Below are positions 1 through 6,231 of a stretch of 6,558 nt of DNA, piece by piece (position 1 is the first letter of the stretch; each line of letters starts with the position of its first letter). The stretch spans positions 1-6,558 of the forward strand of contig PIXU01000230.1 of assembly GCA_003601795.1 (NCBI GenBank), in the 5' to 3' direction. Below the pieces are notes generated by a model. It made no database searches. It had not been told where the DNA came from and saw only the letters and a list, made by a program, of their open reading frames with translations. Position numbers and translations under genes: made by a program. The stretch is from Candidatus Methanophagales archaeon (GTDB taxonomy: Archaea; Halobacteriota; Syntropharchaeia; Alkanophagales; Methanospirareceae).

Positions 1-116
1 CTAATGTTTACTGATATCAAAGGGGTATTAAGCGACAAGGGATCAGAACATGCGCCTATATTTAGAAGTAAGGAAAGGGATACAAGTATTACGAGCTTTA
101 TTATATGTGCTTTCAT
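1..116 (-). CDS. Partial secreted protein or lipoprotein, 5' end only (runs off left edge)
   Basis: An ATG at 116-114 opens a frame that stays open to the window edge, giving 38 visible residues. They begin with a short basic stretch (K2, H4, K7), continue with a strong hydrophobic core (LVILVSLSLLLNI, residues 8-20) and then read GACSDP. This is a textbook export signal. Cys23, in the context IGAC, fits a lipobox loosely (I at -3, A at -1), so the product may be a lipid-anchored secreted protein; ordinary signal-peptidase cleavage is the alternative. The mature domain lies outside the window, so no function can be given. No clear Shine-Dalgarno precedes the ATG, but TATA-like boxes lie 40-65 nt upstream, compatible with a short-leader transcript. 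The frame is also open back to the stop of the preceding gene, but that stretch is AT-rich and lysine-rich and looks non-coding. It could be chance: the opposite strand is open here too. Confidence 0.55.
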   Translation of the reverse strand, partial: MKAHIIKLVILVSLSLLLNIGACSDPLSLNTPLISVNI

Positions 117-157
117 AATTGAAAGAATCGTTAAACCAGTATTTAAAATTAGCTTAC

Positions 158-180
158 ATTTATAATTTTTTTTCTTATAA
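158..180 (-). promoter_or_regulatory. Candidate archaeal TATA-box promoter for the left-edge gene
   Basis: The 111-bp spacer 117-227 is much more AT-rich than the flanking genes. On the minus strand it holds two TTATAA boxes (180-175 and 165-160) separated by a G and eight A's, so the downstream box is preceded by an A-rich stretch resembling a BRE plus TATA arrangement. Archaeal transcription usually starts about 25 nt downstream of the TATA box, which from the 165-160 box gives a start near 137 and a leader of roughly 20 nt before the ATG at 116. A second weaker box (TTTTAAATA, about 147-139) would give an almost leaderless transcript. Low-complexity AT sequence makes such matches easy by chance. 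Nothing else is recognisable in the spacer. Confidence 0.4.
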
Positions 181-227
181 TTTAAAGTTATATTCAAAAT
201 AATTAGCAGTTCTTCCTGCGAAGTTTT

Positions 228-3200
228 CTATTCCTTCCACAACCGTATCGCAGGTATCCATCCCTCATGCACTTTCCCGTTCGCATCCGTAAACTTCGCA
301 CACGTAATATTCCCTCCTATCTTAGCTATATGTTCGCTTGCATGCACTATCTGTGGATAAGAGCCAGTTATTATTATATAGTTGTATTCATGACCTCTTC
401 GCAGCGTTATTGTAGGCGAGATAGTGATATTGTGATAGTCGCCCTGGTAACCACTCCAATTTCCTGTTCCATTCACTCCTTCGCTTTCGTTCCATATCCT
501 CACGTATTCGGTGTGTCCACCCGTTCCTGGGCATGGATACGTGTATATTCTATTCACCGTAATATCCCTGTCTGGAATTATCTTTCCTTTGTGCGTGCCG
601 AATATGCTTGGATAAGGATTTGCTGGCGCTCCTGTGTCGAAATAGTCCGTGAATAATGGACTTACCACAATATAACCTATCTTCATCTCTCTGGATTTCG
701 CACCCGCAATATTAGTTACTTCAAGACTTACATTGTAGATGCCTGGGCTGTTGTAGGTATGAGTTGGGTTTACTTCGGATGAGGTATTTCCATCACCAAA
801 GTCCCACAGCCACGAATCTATCTCGCTGGCTGACCTCGACATGTCAGTAAATGTAACCGCCAAAGGTGGACTGCCACTTCTTGAAGAAGCGAAGAAATGA
901 GCATCAATTAATGGTCTTTTTGCCACACCTTCTGTCCCTACTCGTATGCAGTAGAACTTGGTCTCTCTGGCGGAGCCGCTGGGTCCGGTTACCTCAAGGC
1001 TTACGTTATAGGTCCCATTTTCGCTGTATTGATGGGAAGGATTTTGCGTTGTATTATCCACGACATTATTGTCAGCGAAGTCCCATGCCCACGTATTTAT
1101 CTCACCTATTGACTTATCGGTGAAGAAGACCGGCACGGATGGGTCACCTACACCGGGCTCGCAATGGAAATCGGCATTCGGCGCTGCTTCAGATTTCCAC
1201 ACTTTTATATATTCGGTCTTCATTTCTACATCGGAATCCCCTTCGGAAGTCGTAACGTTCAAACTCACATTATAGTAGCTGTAAGGCTCAGCGGTGCTGT
1301 AAGTATGCGTGGCATTTTGCTCCGTGCTCATATTGCCATCACCAAAGTCCCACTTCCATGAAACTATCGCGCCTTCCGCACTCTGTGATTCATCAGTAAA
1401 CTTTACGGTCAAAGGTGCAGCTCCTTTCGTTGGTTCCGCAGAGAAATCGGCAATAACCCTGGTGCCGCCGCAGAAATAAGTGCAGCCTGTGGTTCCTTCG
1501 TCATTGTAATTCGAACTCGTGTCGCAGGTATTCTCATCGCCCGTAACGTCAAAACAGCAGTCCTGCACGTATATATCCTCGCCTTCGTTATCACAGACGA
1601 CATTGGAAATCAATGTATGATTGCCTGAACATCTGCCGATATAGATTCCGTTACCTTGTCCACCGGTAGCACTTGAAGTATTTGTTACGTTATTGTACCG
1701 GAAAACATTATTGTTGCCTCCCACGGAGATTCCTGAGCCGGCGTTATCAGTGACGTTGTTGTGTTCAACGACCCAGAAATCAGTTTTTATGCACGCGAGC
1801 GAGATGCCGCCGGGCATGAACGTGCCCTCTGGGGGCAGTTGCTTGCCGTTTCCGAACACTTCGTTGTAGGCAACGTAATTATACTTACTCTTCATTTTCG
1901 AGTAGATACCGACCATGCCGTTGTTATAGACGCGGTTGTGTGTTACGGTGTTATGGCCGCCGGGTCCGTATAACAGAATTCCCCTGCCGCCATCCTCGCA
2001 AGACCCGCGTCCGGAACCGGTGTTATTATAGATTTCGCAGTTCGTTATACTGCAATTCCATGCATGATAGGTTGCAATTCCATGTGTGGCAAATCCATTG
2101 GGGTCGCCATTGTCATGCACCGAACAGTTAACAATGACATTGTGCTCAACGGTTCCGGGAGACTCGGGGCTGCCACCGAGGTTTATTCCGTGATGGAAAT
2201 TTTTGACTTCAAGGTCTTTTATGGTTACGTAATCATGAGCATCCGGGTTGTAGATACCAGTCCGCATAGAAGTGCCAGGATTAACGCCATCCAGGCAGTA
2301 TCCATTGCCGTCAATGACGATAGGCTCTTCTGCGGTGCCTGAAGCGCCAACAATCAGACCATCTCCTTCCGGGCATGTTATATCTCCGTTGAACGTGCAG
2401 CTTTCTGTTACGACACCACCGCACCTGTAAAGTGTTCCCGTGTGCTCACCCAAACAGCCAACGCAAGGATAAACGCAGCACTTGCCCGAAGGAGCGCGGG
2501 AATCGTTGTAATTCACGCAGTTCGCACAGCTATTGTTATCACCGGAAGCGCTAAGCCCGGACACGGCAAAAATGTCGTTGGGTGAGTTAAAGCAAACGGT
2601 ATTTCCCTCCAGCGTGACGTTTTCTGACGCTCCAGCGATATGAATTCCGTCACCTCCATTTTTGCTCACGGTATTAGACCTGAAAACATTATCGCATTCT
2701 CCTACGTAGATGCCCGAACCGGAATTATTCGTTACCATGTTCAATTTCACGGTCCATTGACTTGCATTCATCGTAATTCCTTCTCCGTTCTCTGACACCT
2801 GATTGGAATCAATCTCGCAATCCGTGCACACATCTTCGCAGTAAATGCCTGAAATAGTATTATTGCAAATCTTGTTGTTGATTATTTTGATTCTCTTCCC
2901 ATCTTCGCCATGAACGTAGATTCCCTTATCGTTGGATTGGATTTCGCAATTCCTTATCGAGCAATAATTGAAAAATCCGCTCGCATTTAAATTATCAATG
3001 TCAATTCCAATGGAATTGTTATTGATATCGCAGTTATCTATCTCGTAGTAATATATTTTTCCACTAACGTGTTGAAGCCAGATTCCGCGGTTAAAGTTTT
3101 TTATCTCTAAATCATCTATCTCAAGAATCACATTCCCGGCATTGGATATTCCCGTTCCGGTTCCGTTTCCCTCTAAGCGGTATCCATTGCCATGAATGCG

Positions 3201-3542
3201 AGTTTGAAAACGCTCTGCGATTAAACCATCTCCTTCGCAGGTTAGGTTTGTGTCAAAGGTGCAAACAGAGGTTATATTATCACCACATTCAAAGCACCAT
3301 GTGCAGCCATCGCTGTTGTTAAAATAACAGCAACCATGACAAGTATCAGGATTCGCAGTTTGGTTGCAATGTGCGCTCGCAACTCCGGTTGCTAATATCA
3401 GCATCACCAATAAAATTCCTATTCTCAAACTTTTCTTGAAAAGAAAAGCTCGGCTTGCTGAACTCGAGCGGAAGGTAGCTGCGTAGTGCTTTACTACTCG
3501 GTTTTCTCTTCCCCTTCTTAGCCCCTCCGTGAACTTGTTCAT
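228..3542 (-). CDS. Secreted double beta-helix protein with three PKD domains
   Basis: This 1104-aa extracellular protein has no visible enzyme active site. A basic N-terminal extension (1-39) precedes a signal or membrane segment (40-57, ending ASA-HC). Two right-handed parallel beta-helix modules of the NosD/PbH1 type follow: A at about 79-345 and B at about 366-690. Each starts with a CG...SCTFN...C...GDGLI...GNGY cap and ends in a Cys-rich cap. Three PKD domains lie at about 697-782, 787-867 and 879-960, with WDFGDG in the first and third and WDFADN in the second. The C-terminal domain (967-1104: FDTG, PSIFGTH, TYPCPGTGGHTEYVRIWN, GYQGDYHNI, FTDANGK) matches that of the upstream gene. N-glycosylation sequons are abundant. 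There is no C-terminal anchor, so the protein is either released or held by its N-terminal segment. The ATG at 3542 has only a weak purine-rich leader; TTG at 3428-3426 (residue 39) would give a more normal signal peptide. A structural, adhesive or glycan-binding role is inferred. Confidence 0.9.
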   Translation of the reverse strand: MNKFTEGLRRGRENRVVKHYAATFRSSSASRAFLFKKSLRIGILLVMLILATGVASAHCNQTANPDTCHGCCYFNNSDGCTWCFECGDNITSVCTFDTNLTCEGDGLIAERFQTRIHGNGYRLEGNGTGTGISNAGNVILEIDDLEIKNFNRGIWLQHVSGKIYYYEIDNCDINNNSIGIDIDNLNASGFFNYCSIRNCEIQSNDKGIYVHGEDGKRIKIINNKICNNTISGIYCEDVCTDCEIDSNQVSENGEGITMNASQWTVKLNMVTNNSGSGIYVGECDNVFRSNTVSKNGGDGIHIAGASENVTLEGNTVCFNSPNDIFAVSGLSASGDNNSCANCVNYNDSRAPSGKCCVYPCVGCLGEHTGTLYRCGGVVTESCTFNGDITCPEGDGLIVGASGTAEEPIVIDGNGYCLDGVNPGTSMRTGIYNPDAHDYVTIKDLEVKNFHHGINLGGSPESPGTVEHNVIVNCSVHDNGDPNGFATHGIATYHAWNCSITNCEIYNNTGSGRGSCEDGGRGILLYGPGGHNTVTHNRVYNNGMVGIYSKMKSKYNYVAYNEVFGNGKQLPPEGTFMPGGISLACIKTDFWVVEHNNVTDNAGSGISVGGNNNVFRYNNVTNTSSATGGQGNGIYIGRCSGNHTLISNVVCDNEGEDIYVQDCCFDVTGDENTCDTSSNYNDEGTTGCTYFCGGTRVIADFSAEPTKGAAPLTVKFTDESQSAEGAIVSWKWDFGDGNMSTEQNATHTYSTAEPYSYYNVSLNVTTSEGDSDVEMKTEYIKVWKSEAAPNADFHCEPGVGDPSVPVFFTDKSIGEINTWAWDFADNNVVDNTTQNPSHQYSENGTYNVSLEVTGPSGSARETKFYCIRVGTEGVAKRPLIDAHFFASSRSGSPPLAVTFTDMSRSASEIDSWLWDFGDGNTSSEVNPTHTYNSPGIYNVSLEVTNIAGAKSREMKIGYIVVSPLFTDYFDTGAPANPYPSIFGTHKGKIIPDRDITVNRIYTYPCPGTGGHTEYVRIWNESEGVNGTGNWSGYQGDYHNITISPTITLRRGHEYNYIIITGSYPQIVHASEHIAKIGGNITCAKFTDANGKVHEGWIPAIRLWKE
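231..290 (-). repeat. 60-bp perfect repeat, copy 1 (3' end of the downstream paralogue)
   Basis: Bases 231-290 are identical, base for base, to 3600-3659. They encode the last residues of the conserved C-terminal domain (TDANGKVHEGWIPAIRLWKE), abutting the TAG stop. Immediately beyond 290 the two genes diverge at synonymous and non-synonymous positions. Shorter identical blocks follow at the same offset of 3369 bp (485-512 with 3854-3881, and 591-614 with 3960-3983). This marks tandem duplication with possible later gene conversion. Confidence 0.95.
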
Positions 3543-3566
3543 TTTCGTTTTTCCGTTTTTCTTCTA

Positions 3567-3589
3567 TGCCAATCTGTGCCAATCTGTGG
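3567..3589 (-). repeat. Intergenic 10-bp tandem repeat (CACAGATTGG)
   Basis: In the 51-bp gap between the two paralogues the minus strand reads CCACAGATTGGCACAGATTGGCA: two perfect 10-bp units followed by a decayed third (CATAGAAGAA). I recall CACAGATT-type short tandem units from intergenic DNA of many archaea and bacteria. They are normally non-coding, although they are often mistranslated into spurious ORFs. The repeat lies directly after the stop codon of the upstream gene and about 25-45 nt before the next start. It could affect mRNA processing or be a remnant of an intergenic repeat element; the sequence alone does not say. No TATA-like promoter or terminator hairpin accompanies it. Confidence 0.75.
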
Positions 3590-3593
3590 TTTT

Positions 3594-6215
3594 TTATTCT
3601 TCCTTCCACAACCGTATCGCAGGTATCCATCCCTCATGCACTTTCCCGTTCGCATCCGTGAATCTTGTGCAGGTGATATTGCCTCCTTCTTTTGCTTTGT
3701 ATTCTCCCGCATGTATGATTTGCGGATAAGAGCCCGTGCGAATAATGTAATTGTATTCATGACCTTTCAACAGCGTTATTGTAGGCGAAATAGTGATGTT
3801 GTGATAGTCGCCCTGATAACCACTCCAGTTCCCTATCCCTTCTATTGCTTCGATTTCGTTCCATATCCTCACGTATTCGGTATGTCCGCCCGTACCCGGG
3901 CACGCATATGTGTACAATCTGTTCACCGTAATATTCTCATCTGGAATTATCTTACCCTCGTGCGTGCCGAATATGCTTGGATACGTTCCTGCGCCTGTGT
4001 CGAAAACCGTTTCCACTACCGGTACCGTGAGATTGAAGTTAAATATCCCACCTTCGGTGATTTCCGCCCGCGTAACCTCGTGCTCCCTGATGTATTCATC
4101 GTTCACGAAGAACTGAAGCGTATTACCATCAGCTATACCCGAAGTATTGAGCACGAGCCGATAATAGTTAGAAGTTGCGTACGTCACGGCAGTCCAGCTT
4201 TCGCATGTCTCAATATTTGTCACCTTAACGTTCGCACCGTTCACCGGCTTGCCATCGTTATCTTCAACCCAGCCTTTTATCACAAACGGCATGGGTGCTC
4301 CTGAGGTCACCATGATATAATCATATTTTGTCTCTTTCGTGGTTCCGTTATCAGCTCCGGTTATTTCCAGACTTACCGTATAGTTGCCTTCTTTGTTGTA
4401 AGTATGAGTAACTATTTTTTGATATGTGGTTGTGTTAAACGTGAGGTTGGTTCCATCACCGAAGTCCCACTTCCACGAAACTATATCGCCTTCTGAACCC
4501 TTATCCGACAGGTCGGTGAACGTAACTTCCATAGGTGTGCGACCACTTCTTCGCGAGGCGAAGAAATGAGCATCAAGATGCGCTGCTGGATGAGGGTCTT
4601 GCGCCACTACAATATATCCTGTCTTTGTCTCTTTAACAGTGCCTCCGTGTCCGCTCACGTTAAGGCTTACGTTGTAGATTCCCGCAGTTGTGTAAGTATA
4701 AGTTGGATTCGGGTCAGTACTGTCCACTACACCGTCATTATCGAAGTCCCAGGCCCATGATGTTACTTCTCCTAACGACTGGTTAGTGAAGTTAACGGTC
4801 ATAGGAGTAATCGCCATTTTCCGAGGCGTGCCGGAGAAGTCTGCATTGGGTTCTGATTCCGGCTTCCATACCACGATATAATCACGTTTTGTACTATCAT
4901 ATATGCCGCCTTCGGTGTCAGTTACTGCTAAAGTTACGTCGTAATAGCTGTAAGGCTCATTAGTATAGTAAGTATGGTTAGGGTGTTGCTCGGTGCTTAT
5001 TGCTCCATCGCCAAAGTCCCATAACCATGCGGTGATATTCTCCTGCGGGTCCGACTTATCGGTGAAGTTAACTGTTAGAGGTTCAACGCCTTTCAATGGC
5101 TCGGCAGAGAACTCGACACTAATTCCACCTGTGCAGCGTTTGCAGCATCTGATGGTTGTTCCTTTGCATCTCGTATCGCAGGTATTGCAATCGCCGTGAT
5201 TGTATTCGCCCTCGTCACATACATCACAGGCAGTGGCACCAAATGCCGTATCGTTGTTACCGCAGAATTCATTTCCATAGACGTTATTACCGTTTGCATC
5301 TACGTTAAGGTAAATTCCAAAACCAACACCCACTGCGGTACCGTGCAACGCATTATTAGCGTTCTTGCTGCCGCTTACGTTGTTGTGCCTAATAACATTA
5401 TAATCCCCTCTTACGTATATCCCCGGTCCAAGATTATTTCTCACGTTATTGTATTCAACGAGCCAGTTGTTTGTGTTTATGCACTCCAATCTCATTCCTC
5501 CTCCCCAATAATCAGATGCGCTCTCGATATGCCCGTTGTTGTGTATGTGATTGTAAGCAACGTAGTTGTATTTGCACTGCATTTTAGAGAAAATACCTGA
5601 GTTACGATTGCCATAAATCTCGTTATGGGTTATGTTGTTATAACATGAAAATGAATGCAAGCGAATCCCTTGACCGCCAGCTTCACAACCCCTACCTCCA
5701 CCAGTATTATTATAAACCCTATTGTTCGTTATATTGCAGTGGCATACATACGGTCTCAATTCGATTCCATTGCCTTTTTGAAGCGTTTTATTACCGTTAT
5801 CATGCACATCACAGTTATATATGGTGTTATGCTCGACTTTATCGTCACCCGCGGCAGCGCCTTCCAGCCGGATTCCATAGTAGAAATTTCTAATCTCTAG
5901 ATTTTTTATGGTTACGTTATCATGTAAATAATTGTAAATTCCATATTTATTAACATCAACAACTTTAACACCATCTATGCAGTATCCATTGCCATCAATG
6001 GTAATGTCATCTTCACCCACTACCAAACCGTGCGTGCCCGGGCATACGAGATTCTCGTTGAACACGCAGCTTTCTATTACCGTATCCCCGCATGTATAAT
6101 CATTGCCCGTATCCACACCCACACATCCCGCATGCGCACTCCCTGCGAAAAAAATCAAAACTATGGCTGCTGCTGTTGCCAACACAAAAACTACACCTCT
6201 ACCCAAAACTGTCAC
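3594..6215 (-). CDS. Secreted beta-helix/PKD protein with carboxypeptidase-regulatory-like domain
   Basis: This 873-aa exported protein has an N-terminal signal peptide (1-29: basic R6, hydrophobic 8-23, SAHA then GC). A right-handed parallel beta-helix of NosD/PbH1 type spans about 42-330, rich in NN, GI and HN turns. A Cys-rich cap (nine cysteines, 318-361) leads to three PKD domains at about 367-450, 456-538 and 546-637. PKD1 and PKD3 carry WDFGDG; PKD2 carries WDFDNDGVVD, resembling a DxDxDG calcium loop. A carboxypeptidase-regulatory-like beta-sandwich follows at about 644-735 (IKGWVEDNDGKPVNGANVKV), then the archaeal C-terminal domain at 736-873 (FDTG, PSIFGTH, CPGTGGHTEYVRIWN, GYQGDYHNI). 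Sequons (N-x-S/T) are common. The start is GTG at 6215, fixed by a strong GGAGGT eight bases upstream and an in-frame stop just before. No C-terminal anchor is visible. Adhesion, matrix formation or glycan binding is inferred; the beta-helix shows no recognisable lyase or epimerase residues. Confidence 0.92.
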   Translation of the reverse strand: MTVLGRGVVFVLATAAAIVLIFFAGSAHAGCVGVDTGNDYTCGDTVIESCVFNENLVCPGTHGLVVGEDDITIDGNGYCIDGVKVVDVNKYGIYNYLHDNVTIKNLEIRNFYYGIRLEGAAAGDDKVEHNTIYNCDVHDNGNKTLQKGNGIELRPYVCHCNITNNRVYNNTGGGRGCEAGGQGIRLHSFSCYNNITHNEIYGNRNSGIFSKMQCKYNYVAYNHIHNNGHIESASDYWGGGMRLECINTNNWLVEYNNVRNNLGPGIYVRGDYNVIRHNNVSGSKNANNALHGTAVGVGFGIYLNVDANGNNVYGNEFCGNNDTAFGATACDVCDEGEYNHGDCNTCDTRCKGTTIRCCKRCTGGISVEFSAEPLKGVEPLTVNFTDKSDPQENITAWLWDFGDGAISTEQHPNHTYYTNEPYSYYDVTLAVTDTEGGIYDSTKRDYIVVWKPESEPNADFSGTPRKMAITPMTVNFTNQSLGEVTSWAWDFDNDGVVDSTDPNPTYTYTTAGIYNVSLNVSGHGGTVKETKTGYIVVAQDPHPAAHLDAHFFASRRSGRTPMEVTFTDLSDKGSEGDIVSWKWDFGDGTNLTFNTTTYQKIVTHTYNKEGNYTVSLEITGADNGTTKETKYDYIMVTSGAPMPFVIKGWVEDNDGKPVNGANVKVTNIETCESWTAVTYATSNYYRLVLNTSGIADGNTLQFFVNDEYIREHEVTRAEITEGGIFNFNLTVPVVETVFDTGAGTYPSIFGTHEGKIIPDENITVNRLYTYACPGTGGHTEYVRIWNEIEAIEGIGNWSGYQGDYHNITISPTITLLKGHEYNYIIRTGSYPQIIHAGEYKAKEGGNITCTRFTDANGKVHEGWIPAIRLWKEE
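3600..3659 (-). repeat. 60-bp perfect repeat, copy 2 (3' end of the upstream paralogue)
   Basis: This is the partner of 231-290. It encodes the same residues at the end of the 873-aa protein, just before the final Glu and the TAA stop. The two genes therefore end in identical DNA for 60 bp but use different stop codons (TAA here, TAG in the other copy). Confidence 0.95.
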
Positions 6216-6231
6216 TCCTCTTTACCTCCTT
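6216..6231 (-). promoter_or_regulatory. Shine-Dalgarno overlapping the upstream gene's stop codon
   Basis: The minus strand reads AAGGAGGTAAAGAGGA immediately before the GTG start at 6215. GGAGGT occupies 6229-6224, eight bases from the start codon. The same bases encode the last two Arg codons of the upstream gene (AGG AGG) and the T of its TAA stop. Ribosomes terminating on the upstream gene would sit on this site, so coupled translation of the two genes is likely. Confidence 0.85.

Noticed and set aside
1..165. Plus-strand frame open from the left edge to a stop at 163-165 (54 codons)
   Set aside because: It overlaps the minus-strand signal-peptide frame, has no recognisable motif and ends inside the AT-rich promoter-like spacer. 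The minus-strand reading explains the region better, though neither can be proven without more sequence.
193..220. Hairpin and T-run terminator after the 1104-aa gene
   Set aside because: Only a 4-bp stem (GCAG/CTGC, 206-219) with a 6-nt loop is present, followed on the minus strand by a single TTTT. This is too weak to call.
117..230. Possible TAG (pyrrolysine) readthrough from the 1104-aa gene into the open frame beyond
   Set aside because: The frame after TAG is open to the window edge, and some methanogens decode TAG. However, the paralogue ends at the equivalent point with TAA, and the following codons look like AT-rich spacer.
3346..3760. Small minus-strand frames (94 and 73 codons) across the gap between the paralogues
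   Set aside because: They read through the CACAGATT repeat and the N- or C-terminal coding DNA of the real genes in other frames, a typical artefact of such repeats.
3576..4304. 242-codon open frame on the plus strand opposite the end of the 873-aa gene
   Set aside because: It is antisense to a well-supported conserved domain, and its counterpart appears at 267-656 opposite the paralogue for the same reason: both mirror conserved codons. The translations have no domain-like composition and no ribosome binding site.
6123..6215. Lipoprotein signal in the 873-aa protein (SAHAGC)
   Set aside because: A Cys follows the signal peptide, but the -3 residue is His, which does not fit a lipobox. Cleavage after AHA is more likely.
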